Counted from the stretch's first letter, positions 1 through 8,756 are shown. The stretch: 64,000 nt of DNA from Saccharomonospora amisosensis (GCF_011761185.1 NZ_JAAOYM010000001.1:3038001-3102000); one strand, 5' to 3'. The notes: generated from the letters alone by a model not told the origin. Numbers and translations are program-made.

Positions 1-622
1 GCGCGTTCCATCGCGAGATGTTGATCGACGCGACCGGTGCGCCGGTCACCACGTCGCGGATGGAAATGCCCGCACAGGCCCACTTGTGGAAGGCTTCGCA
101 CCAGTGCTCCGGGCCCGTCACGGTCACCGCTCCGGACACCTCCAACGAGGTTCCCATCCCGTTCGTGCCGGTGCACTCCTCCGACCACGACGACCACGGG
201 GCGAGGTTGTGCAGCTCCGCCCGTCGCTGCGCGGAGGGATCGCCCCAGACCCCGAGGACCCGCCCGCCCCCGTCCGTAACGGTGACAACGGCGCCGTCCC
301 GTTCCACTTCCTGACCGGCCAACGCACCGAGACTGCCAAGCGCGGTGAAGATCACGTCGTTGTCGATTCGCTGGACATCGCCGCCCGCTCCCGGTGCGGC
401 GTCCAGCGATCGGTCCACTTCGTACCGATCACGACACCGGTACCACGAAGCCAGGATCTCAGGCCGCACGCCCGTTTCCACGTCTTCGCCCGCGGCGAAG
501 CTTTCCCAGGCCCTGGCCACCTCTCTCGCCGATGACGTCGTCATCAGCGAGCCGCTCGCCACGTGGTCGCGTCCGCTGGGCCTACTCGGTGCGATCGCCA
601 GCGGTGGTACTCTCCCGGTCAT
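1..622 (-). CDS. GAF-domain transcriptional regulator, N-terminal part (runs off left edge)
   Basis: About 207 codons are present and the reading frame is still open at base 1, so the C-terminus lies outside the window. ATG at 622 is preceded by AAGGAGG, seven bases upstream, which fixes the start. The protein matches the regulator at 1015-2409 motif by motif: RPEILASWYRCRDRY near residue 52 (compare RPEIAISWQRCRDQY), CTGTNGMGTSL near 152 (compare ATGTNGMGTAL), EHWCEAFHKWACAGISIRDVV near 172. These are hallmarks of the AcoR/DhaR-type sensory GAF module, which senses a small effector. By analogy with its paralogue the missing part probably carries a LytTR DNA-binding domain; this is inference. 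It is transcribed divergently from that paralogue, so the pair may cross-regulate and control the nearby PQQ dehydrogenase genes. Confidence 0.85.
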   Translation of the reverse strand, partial: MTGRVPPLAIAPSRPSGRDHVASGSLMTTSSAREVARAWESFAAGEDVETGVRPEILASWYRCRDRYEVDRSLDAAPGAGGDVQRIDNDVIFTALGSLGALAGQEVERDGAVVTVTDGGGRVLGVWGDPSAQRRAELHNLAPWSSWSEECTGTNGMGTSLEVSGAVTVTGPEHWCEAFHKWACAGISIRDVVTGAPVASINISRWNA

Positions 623-1014
623 CGCAACCTCCTTACGGCCTGACGCGCCGGGGTTTCCTGGAACCCGGACCGTGACAGAACTACAGAAAATTACTTGATA
701 TGACACGACATTTCAAGACATGTCCGCGTCGGTCGACCACACGCTTGTAGACAGACAACGCCGGCCCGCCGAGCCAGGTTGGCCGCAGGTCGACAACGAC
801 CGCCCATGAGCGGTTGGCCACCGCTCATCACGGGTTCACGTCCGTTCGTACGTCGTTCGCCCTCGGTCATCCCACGCTGCTTGCCCTCAAAACAAGGGGG
901 AGCTTAGCCTGCGTCGGCAGCCACACAACGCGGCCCGACACGTCAAACGGCACGCGAGCGGCCAACGGCACTCGCGTACCGGCCGGGTTGGCAATAGACC
1001 AAAGGCGGTCTTAC
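623..1014. promoter_or_regulatory. Divergent promoter region between two paralogous regulators
   Basis: This 392-bp gap separates two divergent GAF regulators. Bases 680-720 are conspicuously AT-rich for this GC-rich DNA and contain CTTGA at 694-698 facing TCAAG at 713-717, an interrupted inverted repeat, followed at once by the palindrome GACATGTC (717-724). These are plausible operator or promoter elements, but no binding site has been matched to a known motif. The frame of the rightward gene stays open back to 814, so an earlier start inside this region cannot be ruled out. Confidence 0.4.
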
Positions 1015-2409
1015 ATGGCACAGGTACGCCGGCTCGACGCAACCTCTCGCAGCGATGGCGAGGCAACGGTGTACGGGGCATGGGAGCGGTTCGTGCGGGG
1101 CGAGGACGACCTCCGTGGTGTGCGACCCGAGATAGCGATTTCCTGGCAGCGGTGCCGGGACCAGTACCGGGTCGACCCCAATCTCATCGAAGCCCCGGTC
1201 GCCGTGGCGAAAGTCGACCACGCACTGGAGCACGACGTCGTGATCGCCGAACTCGGATTCCGCGCCGCCTCGCTGGAGCACGAAGTCAGCAATCTGGGCG
1301 GCATCTTAACCATCACCGACGCCTCCGGACGCATCTTGGCGCAATGGGGGGATCAGGCCACGCGCGCCGTCGCCGCCAAAGCCAACCTGGCACCGTGGTT
1401 CTGCTGGGCCGAGGGCGCCACCGGGACGAACGGCATGGGTACAGCGCTGATGTCCTACACCCCCGTGTTGATCCGCCGTACCGAGCACTGGTGCCAGGCC
1501 TTCCACGACTGGACCTGCGCCGGGGTGGCAGTACGGGACGTGGTGACCAGGGAACCGGTCGCGGTGCTCAACATCTCGTGCTGGCGAGGCGAGCTTCCCG
1601 CCGCCGTGGGTGCTTGGCTCGGCAACGCCGCCAAGATGACACAGCGGACCCTGCGACTGCGCGCCAAGGACGACGGCGCCGAACTGATGGCCGCCTTCAA
1701 CCACGCCAGGTCGCGCTCGAGCGCGGCACTCGCGGCCGTGGATCCCGCTGGCCGGGTGGTGCTCGCCGACGACACGGCGGGCGTGCTGCTCGGCATCCCG
1801 GGCTCCACACCGGCGCCCGATCCCGCGGTGCGGTGGAAACCGGAACTGCCGGAGTTCATCCGGGCCTCCCAATATGCCGCCAAGCAAGCGGCGCGCAATC
1901 CGGATTGGGTGGGCTCGACGCAGATCTTCACCCGGCTCGCCAACGAACCGACGTCGATCAGCTTCAAGCCGGTGTTCCTGTCCGGGCACCTGGTTGGCAA
2001 CGTCGTCTCCTTCGGCGTGTCCGAAGGGGACCCGTTGCCTCGGCCGAGCGGGGACGGTCCACTTCGCATGCAGCCGCGTCGTATGGTCGCCACGCGTGAG
2101 AATCGCATGGTGCTGCTACGGCTGCCTGAGGTCTCCTTCGCTCAGTCGGACGGCAACGACGTGTGGCTGTCCACCGACCAGGGACGGCTACGATCCGCAT
2201 CGCCAGGCCTCGACAGGCTCGAAGCCGAGCTGAGCGATTCCGGCTTCCTGCGGGTGCACCGCCAGTACGTGGTAAACCTCAGCCGTATCCAGGAGGTCGA
2301 GCGTCGGTTCAAGGGCGAGTTGTTCCTGGTGATGGATGACCAGGCAAAGACGATGGTGCCGGTTTCCCGGCGAAACGCCGCGGCCGTGCGCCGAGCACTG
2401 GAGATCTGA
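1015..2409 (+). CDS. GAF-LytTR transcriptional regulator
   Basis: 464 residues from ATG 1015, chosen because similarity to the divergent paralogue starts just after it; an open frame reaches back to 814. Residues about 20-200 form an AcoR-like sensory region: RPEIAISWQRCRDQY, then EGATGTNGMGTAL and WTCAGVAVRDVVTREPVAVL. A second sensory, PAS-like stretch follows (about 230-340). The last 100 residues are a LytTR DNA-binding domain: VWLSTDQGRL, GFLRVHRQYVVNLSRIQEVE and [16 protein letters not shown] at the very end. AcoR-type GAF modules are normally joined to a sigma-54 AAA+ domain and a Fis helix; here that output is replaced by LytTR, so it would act as a sigma-70-type activator. Its position beside the PQQ dehydrogenase operon suggests control of alcohol oxidation; the effector is unknown. 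Confidence 0.85.
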   Translation: MAQVRRLDATSRSDGEATVYGAWERFVRGEDDLRGVRPEIAISWQRCRDQYRVDPNLIEAPVAVAKVDHALEHDVVIAELGFRAASLEHEVSNLGGILTITDASGRILAQWGDQATRAVAAKANLAPWFCWAEGATGTNGMGTALMSYTPVLIRRTEHWCQAFHDWTCAGVAVRDVVTREPVAVLNISCWRGELPAAVGAWLGNAAKMTQRTLRLRAKDDGAELMAAFNHARSRSSAALAAVDPAGRVVLADDTAGVLLGIPGSTPAPDPAVRWKPELPEFIRASQYAAKQAARNPDWVGSTQIFTRLANEPTSISFKPVFLSGHLVGNVVSFGVSEGDPLPRPSGDGPLRMQPRRMVATRENRMVLLRLPEVSFAQSDGNDVWLSTDQGRLRSASPGLDRLEAELSDSGFLRVHRQYVVNLSRIQEVERRFKGELFLVMDDQAKTMVPVSRRNAAAVRRALEI

Positions 2410-2482
2410 CCTCGACAACCCACCACGGCCGAGGCTCATTCCGCTTACTGCCCGCGGCCGGGTAGCCGCGGTTGGTAGGGTT

Positions 2483-2689
2483 TCAGCCCCGATACCGGTG
2501 TACGTCGCAGACGCAGTACATGAGACGGCAGCTGAAGCATGCGGGCTTGTCGACGCACGTGATACATGGCCCACAGTGCACCGGTTCGGTGTGACGCGCG
2601 ACATCGGCAGGCTCGTAGTCCTCCCCGCAGTACAGGCAAGACAGACGCTCAAGTCCGTTGTCCTGCTTGGGCACCGACGACTGGTTCAT
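2483..2689 (-). CDS. Small cysteine-rich zinc-knuckle protein, unknown function
   Basis: 68 residues from ATG 2689, with AAGGTGA upstream. It contains two clusters of metal-binding residues: CLYCGEDYEPADVARH (Cys-x2-Cys ... His) and CGPCITC followed by CFSCRLMYCVCDVH, giving ten Cys and several His in under 50 residues. That pattern fits a protein binding one to three zinc ions, possibly interacting with nucleic acid or protein; I do not recognise the family. It lies 208 bp downstream of the PQQ dehydrogenase in the same direction, beyond two hairpins, so it may be expressed separately or by read-through. Good ribosome site and lack of decay support it being real. Confidence 0.65.
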   Translation of the reverse strand: MNQSSVPKQDNGLERLSCLYCGEDYEPADVARHTEPVHCGPCITCVDKPACFSCRLMYCVCDVHRYRG

Positions 2690-2777
2690 CACATCACCTT
2701 CTGTGGTTCCAGGGTGGGGCTGCGACTCCCGCCACTGGCCGGAGTACGGGGATTCCGCCGTGGACTGGCACCGGACC

Positions 2778-2812
2778 GGTGGTCGAGGCGTCGGCAAGAC
2801 ACCTCGACCACC
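2778..2812 (-). terminator. Hairpin downstream of PQQ dehydrogenase
   Basis: A perfect 11-bp inverted repeat, GGTGGTCGAGG (2778-2788) and CCTCGACCACC (2802-2812), with a 13-base loop. It lies about 85 bp after the dehydrogenase stop and before the small Cys-rich gene. No T-run follows, as is common for actinobacterial hairpin terminators. Confidence 0.55.
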
Positions 2813-2860
2813 AGTCCCGTGAAAAGGAAACCGCCAGGAAGTTACCTCGGGTCTCGCGTC

Positions 2861-2891
2861 AGTACCACGTCAGTGCCATGTCAGTGGTACT
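2861..2891 (-). terminator. Hairpin immediately after PQQ dehydrogenase stop
   Basis: AGTACCAC (2861-2868) pairs with GTGGTACT (2884-2891), starting seven bases beyond the dehydrogenase stop codon. The loop contains repeated GTCAGT units. It forms a tandem pair with the hairpin at 2778-2812; either could end or stabilise the dehydrogenase transcript. Confidence 0.45.
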
Positions 2892-2897
2892 TCCCGC

Positions 2898-4580
2898 TCA
2901 CAGGGAGAACGTGATCAGCGAGGCACCGTGACCCTGACCTGACAGGCCGGGGACAATACCTTCGAGCCAGCCGCCCCAGCCGACCGGCACCGAGATGTAC
3001 TGCTTGCCATCGATGCTGTAGGTACTGGGGCTGCTGTGGTGACCGCTGCCGCACTGGAAACTCCAGAGCTTCTCTCCGGTCTCGGCGTGCAGCGCCATGA
3101 ACTCACCCGCGGGCGTGCCCGCGAACACCAGGTTCCCCGCGGTGCTGAGAGTCGACGCGGCCATCGGCATGTTGTTGAGCCGGTGCCGCCACTTCTCCTC
3201 GCCATGGGAGTCGAACGCACTCACCGACCCGGCCATGTTGTCGATGTCGACCTCGACCGCGGCACCCCAGTAGGGCATGCCTTCCTTGAACTCGCGGCGA
3301 CGCCGGGTGGCAGTGGCACCCACATCGGCCACCGGAACGTAGAACAGATCGTGTTCCGGGTTGTACGACGCGTGCGTCCACTCCTTCGCACCGGCGGGGC
3401 CGGGGAAGAAGTGGCAGGGCTCGCCTTCCTTGTCCGGGTACTTCCGCGGGGTCACCTTGCCGTCGCGGGTGATGACGCCCCAGTCGATCCGGTCGACGAA
3501 CGGCGTGACGTGCTGCAGCTCGCCGTTGGTGCGGTCAAGCACGAACATGTACCCGTTCTTGTCGAAGTGGGCCAGCAGCTTCTTGCCGTCCCGCTCGAAC
3601 AGGGTCATCTCCATGGTGGAGTCGTAGTCCCACAGATCGTGGGGGGTGAACTGGTAGTGCCACTTGATCTCGCCGGTGTCGACGTCCAGCGCGACCACGC
3701 TGTCGGTGTAGAGGTTGTCCCCCTCACGGACCTCGCCGTCGAAGTCGGGAGCCGGGTTCCCGGTGCCGGCGTAGTAAAGGTTCAACTCCGGGTCGTAGGT
3801 TCCGGTGACCCAGTGGTTCGCGCCACCGCGCTGCCAGGCCTCACCATCGGCGGGCCAGGTCTCCGAGCCGGGCTCACCTGGCTTCGGCACGGTGTAGGTG
3901 CGCCATCGCTGCTCGCCGGTCTCCAGATCCCAGCAGTCGATGTGACCGCGGACGCCGTACTCTCCACCGGCGGAACCTGTGATGATGGTGTCCTTGATGA
4001 CCAGCGGAGCGAGCGAAGCGCTCTCGCCCGCCCGCACGTCACCGATGGTCTTCTGCCAGACCTTCTCGCCGTTGGTGGCATCGAGCGCCACCAGCTGGGC
4101 GTTCTGGGTCACCATGTAGACCTTGCCGTTGGCCACCGCACAGCCGCGGTTGACGTTGGCGCAACACAGCGTCACGTCGAACGGGATCGCGTGCTTGTAC
4201 CGCCACAGCTGCTCGCCGGTCTTCGCATCGAGCGCCCAGAGCCAGCCGTCCCAGCCGGTGACGAACATGACGCCGTCGACGACCAGTGGGCAGGCCTCGA
4301 ACGCGTAGGTCGAGGTGGAGGCGATCATACCGGTGGCGCTCGCCTGGTGAATCCAGGCGACCTTCAGGTTCTTGACGTTGTCGACGTTGACCTGGTCGAG
4401 CAAGCTGTGCCGCTTGCCGTCGTAGTCGCCGTAGTACGTGATCCAGTTGTGCGATTCGCTTCGTGCCTGGAGGATGCGCTCGTAGTTGATACCGCGCGTC
4501 ACGTCCGGAGCACGGTGCGGCAGGTTGGAAAGCTTGCTGTGGTTGAACGCCTCGCCGGCGTCGACGTATTCGACGGTCAT
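2898..4580 (-). CDS. PQQ-dependent alcohol (methanol-type) dehydrogenase, lanthanide-type active site, no signal peptide
   Basis: 560 residues from ATG 4580 with AAAGGGG upstream. It is an eight-bladed propeller quinoprotein: repeated tryptophan-docking motifs (WALDAKTGEQLW, VALDATNGEKVW, ALHAETGEKLW), the vicinal disulphide CC followed by NVNRG (residues about 140-148) that stacks on PQQ, and HDLWDYDS near residue 305. In HDLWDYD the catalytic Asp is followed two residues later by a second Asp, the position that marks lanthanide-using XoxF/ExaF-type enzymes, whereas calcium MxaF has Ala there. Substrate is therefore an alcohol, possibly methanol, oxidised to the aldehyde with PQQ as cofactor. 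Unlike family norms there is no hydrophobic leader: the N-terminus is charged and polar, so export is unexplained. No cytochrome domain is fused. It follows the small cupredoxin-like gene by 16 bp. Confidence 0.9.
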   Translation of the reverse strand: MTVEYVDAGEAFNHSKLSNLPHRAPDVTRGINYERILQARSESHNWITYYGDYDGKRHSLLDQVNVDNVKNLKVAWIHQASATGMIASTSTYAFEACPLVVDGVMFVTGWDGWLWALDAKTGEQLWRYKHAIPFDVTLCCANVNRGCAVANGKVYMVTQNAQLVALDATNGEKVWQKTIGDVRAGESASLAPLVIKDTIITGSAGGEYGVRGHIDCWDLETGEQRWRTYTVPKPGEPGSETWPADGEAWQRGGANHWVTGTYDPELNLYYAGTGNPAPDFDGEVREGDNLYTDSVVALDVDTGEIKWHYQFTPHDLWDYDSTMEMTLFERDGKKLLAHFDKNGYMFVLDRTNGELQHVTPFVDRIDWGVITRDGKVTPRKYPDKEGEPCHFFPGPAGAKEWTHASYNPEHDLFYVPVADVGATATRRRREFKEGMPYWGAAVEVDIDNMAGSVSAFDSHGEEKWRHRLNNMPMAASTLSTAGNLVFAGTPAGEFMALHAETGEKLWSFQCGSGHHSSPSTYSIDGKQYISVPVGWGGWLEGIVPGLSGQGHGASLITFSL

Positions 4581-4596
4581 GGTGGGTTTCCCCTTT

Positions 4597-5052
4597 CTAC
4601 GGCCGCGGCTGCGCGGGTCGGTCGAGTTTGGCCTCCGGCGGCACTTCGCCACCCACGACGATGGCACCGGTAAGTCCCCTGCCCTCGTCGTTGCCTGCCG
4701 GCGACCCGTACCAGTAGCAGCCGGGACCGTCCAGCTCGAGAGTCGCGCGGCCCTTCGAGTGGTTCAACAGACCGATGAACTGCCTTTCACCGTTACTGGG
4801 CAGCAGGCAGGCGTGGGTGTTCTTGTCGTCATTGATGATCGTCAGCTCGACCTTCCCGCCGTGTGGCAGGATCAGGATCGCCGGGTCCCACGCCATCGCG
4901 TCCTCCGGGATGCGGATGGTCGCTTCCATCGTCCCGTCAGCCCGCTCGGTTGCCTTGCCGATTGAGCCGGTACCGAGCACGGCACCGATGGTTGCCCTGT
5001 TCTGTCCGGCGAGCTCGGCCAGGAGCTCCTCTCGTTCCTGGGCAGCCGTCAT
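4597..5052 (-). CDS. Cupredoxin-like PQQ-associated protein
   Basis: 151 residues from ATG 5052 with GAGGAGGTG upstream. The C-terminal 100 residues look like a small beta-barrel of the cupredoxin kind: AILILPHGGKVELTIINDD, then NTHACLLPSNGERQF and ending GPGCYWYGSPAGNDEGRGLTG. One His and one Cys sit where copper ligands would, but the second His and the Met of classical blue-copper sites are not evident, so copper binding is uncertain. It resembles small proteins encoded beside actinobacterial PQQ dehydrogenases (the MSMEG_3727 type, from memory). It has no signal peptide, like its partner. First gene of a two-gene operon with the dehydrogenase; a role as electron acceptor or assembly partner is inference. 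Confidence 0.75.
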   Translation of the reverse strand: MTAAQEREELLAELAGQNRATIGAVLGTGSIGKATERADGTMEATIRIPEDAMAWDPAILILPHGGKVELTIINDDKNTHACLLPSNGERQFIGLLNHSKGRATLELDGPGCYWYGSPAGNDEGRGLTGAIVVGGEVPPEAKLDRPAQPRP

Positions 5053-5360
5053 CGGACTTCACCTCCTCGTCAGCAATAGCTGAACATTCTGAAAGATTTC
5101 GCGGAACACATCACCCAAAACGAAATCGTCGTCGTAACGACAACGAAATCGGATACCCTCCAAAACGCTACGCACAACCGAACTTTTCCGTAGCGCACCA
5201 ATTACAGGTGCCAATCAGTCTCAGATTTTCACTGCTGATCCTGTAACGAGTTCTTACCCTACACCGGGGCAAGCCATTCCGATATCGGTCGCCACCGACC
5301 GGCCCGACTCCACCGTTCCCCCGGCAAGAGCTACCGTTCGTGCGATCCTGCGGAGGACGC
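5053..5360 (-). promoter_or_regulatory. Promoter region of the PQQ dehydrogenase operon
   Basis: AT-richer than its surroundings. It holds a 10-bp direct repeat AACGAAATCG at 5119-5128 and 5142-5151, spaced 23 bp (about two helical turns), and an inverted repeat CGCTACG/CGTAGCG at 5166-5172 and 5189-5195. Both are plausible operator sites for one of the GAF-LytTR regulators, since LytTR proteins typically bind direct repeats; no direct evidence links them. Confidence 0.45.
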
Positions 5361-5788
5361 GATGCCGAGACGGCCGCACGTCAGCGAGGCTCACCCCACC
5401 TTCCGCACGCGGTGGTGGAGGCTGGGTGATGCCGTTGCCGCGGCGAGGTGCTGGCTGAAACCCGCGGTGTGGTCAGGGTTTTCTGGTTTCTGGGCCATCG
5501 CGCCGCCGACCGGGGTTTGCGAGATTCTTCGGCGCAGGCGCAGGTCGTGCCGGTCGGTCCTGGCAGGTGCGGTGCGAGCCGAGCGAAGGTGTCGGCCGCC
5601 TCCAGTGAGGCATAACCCTTGCGCCCCAGGTGATTCGGGGACGGCAGCACCCGAACGGTTCCCCCTGTCGTCGACGCTTTGCCTGGCCTCGAAGACCAGC
5701 ACGAGCCCGGTCTTCGAGGCGGCTTGCACGACACGGTCAAAACCGCCGGACGATCACGTCCTGCTCTCTGTACGCACCAGCCGGCGTA
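5361..5788. other. No recognisable gene between PQQ operon and katG
   Basis: Both strands have open frames of about 115-150 codons here, but none shows a recognisable domain, good ribosome site or convincing codon pattern. It may be the remains of a lost gene. I see no transposase motif or inverted repeats that would identify an insertion sequence. Confidence 0.3.
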
Positions 5789-8026
5789 TCAGCGCGGATC
5801 GAAGCGGTCGAGTTCCATGACCTTCACCCACGCGGCGACGAAATCCCGGACGAACTTGGCGCGCGCGTCCTCGCTCGCGTAGACCTCAGCGAGCGCCCTC
5901 AGTTCGGAGTGCGAACCCAAGATGAGGTCGACCCGGCTCGCGGTCCACTTCACCTCTCCGGTGTCCCGGTCGCGGCCTTCGTAGATCGCCGTCCAGGCGT
6001 CCCCATCCCGCCTCGGCACCCACTCTGTCCCCATGTCCAGCAGGTTCACGAAGAAGTCGTTCGTCAATGATCCAGGTGCCGAGGTGAACACACCCATGGT
6101 GGAACGTCTGTGATTGGCGCCGAGCACCCGCAGTCCGCCGATCAGCACGGTCATCTCAGGCGCGCTCAAGGTCAGCAGGTTCGCCCGATCGACAAGCAGA
6201 TGCTCCGGCGGCATCCGGAAACCGTTGCCGAGATAGTTGCGGAAGCCGTCCGCCGTGGGCTGCAACGCGTCGATCCACTCGACGTCGGTCCATTCCTGGG
6301 TCGCGTCCGTGCGCCCGGGGCGGAACGCAACGTCGATCGGATGGCCACCGGCCGCGGCCGCCTGTTCCACCGCAGCACACCCGCCGAGCACGATCAGGTC
6401 GGCCATCGAGACGCGCTTGGCCCCCTGTTGGGAGGCGTTGAACTGCTGCTGGATCGCTTCCAGCTTCGGCAGGACGACACCCAACTGCTCGGGCTCGTTG
6501 ACCGGCCAACTGCGCTGCGGTTCCAGCCTGATCCGCGCTCCGTTCGCTCCGCCACGCTTGTCGCTGTCGCGGTAGGTGGAAGCCGACGCCCACGCCGTCG
6601 AGACGAGCTGCGCGACCGTCAGGCCCGATCCGAGGATCTCGCGTTTGAGGGCGGCGATGTCGTCGGCGCCCACCAGTTCGTGGTCCACCTCCGGCACCGG
6701 GTCCTGCCAGATGAAGCGTTCGGCCGGGACGAGCGGCCCCAGATAACGCTGGATCGGGCCCATATCGAGGTGCGTCAGCTTGAACCAGGCCCGCGCGAAC
6801 GCGTGCTCGAACTCGTCCGGGTGCTCCAGGAATCGCCGCGAGATCGACTCGTAGACCGGGTCCTGCTGCAACGAAAGGTCCGTGGTAAGCATGACCGGGT
6901 GGTGCTTCTTGTCCGGGTCGAAGGGGTCCGGCACGGTGCCCTCGCCCTGGCCGTCGCTCGGAATCCACTGCCACAGGCCGGCCGGGCTGAGCTCGACGTC
7001 CCACTTGTACTCGAACAGGGTCTCGAAGAACGTGTGATCCCACGTGACGGGTGTGCGCGTCCACATCCCTTCCAGCCCGCTGGTCGTGGTGTCCGCGCCC
7101 TTGCCGGTACCGTGCGCGTTCGCCCAGCCAAGGCCTTGCGCGGTGAGCGGCGCGGCCTCGGGTTCAGGCCCAAGGTTGAAGGCCGGGTCCAGCAGCCCGT
7201 GGGTCTTCCCGAACGTGTGGCCGCCGCCGATCAACGCGACCGTCTCCTCGTCGCTCATGCCCATCCGCCGGAACGTCTGGCGGATGTCGCGGGCCGCGAG
7301 GACCGGATCGGGATTGGTGGCCGGGCCCTGCGGATCGACGTAGATCAGCCCCATCTCGGTGGCCGCCAGCGGTTCGTCCAGCTCGCGCAGACCGCTGTAT
7401 CGTTCTTCGGCCAACCACTTGCGTTCCGGACCCCAGTACGTCTCGTCGGGCTCCCACACCTCGGCACGACCGCCGCCGAACCCTATGGTCTTGAAGCCCA
7501 TCGACTCCAGCGCCCGGTTGCCCGCGAAGACCATCAGGTCCGCCCAGGAAATCCTGCGCCCGTACTTCTTCTTCACCGGCCATAGCAGCCGGCGCGCCTT
7601 GTCCAGGTTGCGGTTGTCCGGCCAGCTGTTCACCGGCGCGAAGCGTTGCATCCCGGCAGCAGCGCCACCTCTGCCGTCGCCGACACGGTAGGTACCCGCG
7701 GCATGCCAGGCCATGCGCAGCACCAGCGGACCGTAGTGACCGAAGTCGGCGGGCCACCAGTCCTGCGAGGTCGTCAGCACCTCGTCGACATCCCGCGCCA
7801 GCTCGTCGAGATCCAGAGTCTTGAATTGCTCGGCGTAGTCGAAGTCCGCGTCCAGCGGGGCGGCTACGCCAAGGTGCCGACGCAATGCCTTCAAGTCGAC
7901 CCGGTGCGGCCACCAATCGTTGGGATCACCGCTCGCTACCGGATGATTCCGCCGCCGCGCAGGCCCCGTCTCACCCAGGACCTTGTCGTAGGTGCGGTAG
8001 ACGTGGGTATCGGGATTCTCGGGCAT
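5789..8026 (-). CDS. katG: Catalase-peroxidase KatG
   Basis: 745 residues from ATG 8026; GGGAGGA nine bases upstream selects this over the in-frame extension to 8068. Bifunctional haem enzyme that removes hydrogen peroxide and acts as a peroxidase. Visible landmarks: distal [12 protein letters not shown] (Arg, Trp and His of the active site), the Tyr in [10 protein letters not shown] and the Met in [21 protein letters not shown], which with the Trp form the Met-Tyr-Trp adduct needed for catalase activity; [11 protein letters not shown] carries the proximal His. The second, non-haem domain occupies the C-terminal half. Full length for the family. No furA-like regulator precedes it, unlike mycobacterial katG; a LytTR fragment lies there instead. 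Peroxide protection beside an alcohol oxidation cluster is reasonable but not proof of a link. Confidence 0.97.
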   Translation of the reverse strand: MPENPDTHVYRTYDKVLGETGPARRRNHPVASGDPNDWWPHRVDLKALRRHLGVAAPLDADFDYAEQFKTLDLDELARDVDEVLTTSQDWWPADFGHYGPLVLRMAWHAAGTYRVGDGRGGAAAGMQRFAPVNSWPDNRNLDKARRLLWPVKKKYGRRISWADLMVFAGNRALESMGFKTIGFGGGRAEVWEPDETYWGPERKWLAEERYSGLRELDEPLAATEMGLIYVDPQGPATNPDPVLAARDIRQTFRRMGMSDEETVALIGGGHTFGKTHGLLDPAFNLGPEPEAAPLTAQGLGWANAHGTGKGADTTTSGLEGMWTRTPVTWDHTFFETLFEYKWDVELSPAGLWQWIPSDGQGEGTVPDPFDPDKKHHPVMLTTDLSLQQDPVYESISRRFLEHPDEFEHAFARAWFKLTHLDMGPIQRYLGPLVPAERFIWQDPVPEVDHELVGADDIAALKREILGSGLTVAQLVSTAWASASTYRDSDKRGGANGARIRLEPQRSWPVNEPEQLGVVLPKLEAIQQQFNASQQGAKRVSMADLIVLGGCAAVEQAAAAGGHPIDVAFRPGRTDATQEWTDVEWIDALQPTADGFRNYLGNGFRMPPEHLLVDRANLLTLSAPEMTVLIGGLRVLGANHRRSTMGVFTSAPGSLTNDFFVNLLDMGTEWVPRRDGDAWTAIYEGRDRDTGEVKWTASRVDLILGSHSELRALAEVYASEDARAKFVRDFVAAWVKVMELDRFDPR

Positions 8027-8057
8027 TGGTGTCCTCCCAGGTGTTGCCGAGCCTGAG

Positions 8058-8184
8058 ATATCGAGCACCTGGGCGCATTGCGCCGGGAGACCGGCACCAG
8101 CACGTCTTTCCGGTCGCCCGTGACCCGTACGATTCGCCCTTGTCGCGGGAGCTCGACCTCACGGATCCGGCTCAGGTCAAGCAT
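8058..8184 (-). pseudogene. C-terminal fragment of a LytTR-domain regulator
   Basis: The reverse frame reads [20 protein letters not shown] and continues to [15 protein letters not shown]. This aligns with the end of the regulator at 1015-2409 (VNLSRIQEVERRFKGELFLV ... [16 protein letters not shown]) over about 40 residues. Upstream the frame runs into the mntP gene with no more similarity, so only the last third of a LytTR domain survives. It is a relic of a third paralogue, probably left by a deletion next to katG or mntP. Confidence 0.75.
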
Positions 8185-8201
8185 ACAACTGCGCCCGCCG
8201 A

Positions 8202-8756
8202 TCACTCGAAAACCAGTGGTAGCAGGATTGCCGCACCGAAGAGCGAGACACCGCAGAGCAAGTCGGCGCGGATTCGGATGACCTTGGCCGCCATCTGCCC
8301 GACGAAGAGTCCGACAAACGACATGACCATCGTCATGATGCCGAAAGCCAGCATCGGGATGATGATAGAAAATCCGGCGATTCCCAGCCCCGCGCCCGCA
8401 ACGAAGTTGTCGATGCTCAGCGAGAGTGGCATGCCGAAGAGTGTCACCCACGGGTGATCCAGGTCTTCCTCTTCCGGTTTCGGGTTCCGGATGGCTCCGA
8501 CTATGAAGTAAACACCGTACAGTCCCAGCGCGACTGCCCCGATGTATTCCGCCCAGTCCCCGAGAACGTCTCCCAGGAAGTGACCGATCAACCCGCCCAA
8601 CAGCGGACTCAGTGCATCCCATACTCCGAAGACGACAGCGACCTGCACGGCACGACGCCAACCAAAGGGAATGGTTCCGATAGCGATCGAGGAGCGGAAG
8701 TTGTCAAGACTGAGCCCGAAAGCGAGCGCTATCAGCGGAATGAATTCAAGAGACAC
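8202..8756 (-). CDS. MntP-like manganese/metal efflux membrane protein
   Basis: 184 residues from GTG 8756, preceded by GAGGTGG; a GTG at 8765 is the alternative. Six hydrophobic segments in two repeats, each starting with an acidic motif: LALAFGLSLDNF-like near residue 15 and MPLSLSIDNFVAGAGLG near 105. This two-fold Asp pattern is that of the MntP/DUF204 family, which exports Mn(II). The middle loop NPKPEEEDLDHP is acidic. Metal specificity here is inferred. No yybP-ykoY manganese riboswitch is visible upstream. It is followed by the LytTR fragment and katG. Confidence 0.75.
   Translation of the reverse strand: MSLEFIPLIALAFGLSLDNFRSSIAIGTIPFGWRRAVQVAVVFGVWDALSPLLGGLIGHFLGDVLGDWAEYIGAVALGLYGVYFIVGAIRNPKPEEEDLDHPWVTLFGMPLSLSIDNFVAGAGLGIAGFSIIIPMLAFGIMTMVMSFVGLFVGQMAAKVIRIRADLLCGVSLFGAAILLPLVFE

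Noticed and set aside
3036-4673. Long forward-strand open frame opposite the PQQ dehydrogenase
   Set aside because: Low-complexity Val/Gly/Arg-rich translation with no domain; mirror of the real gene in GC-rich DNA.
5362-5820. Possible transposase remnant between the PQQ operon and katG
   Set aside because: No DDE motif, terminal repeats or target duplications; translations on both strands are featureless.
6110-7585. 491-codon forward frame within katG
   Set aside because: Antisense shadow of katG; no ribosome site or recognisable protein.
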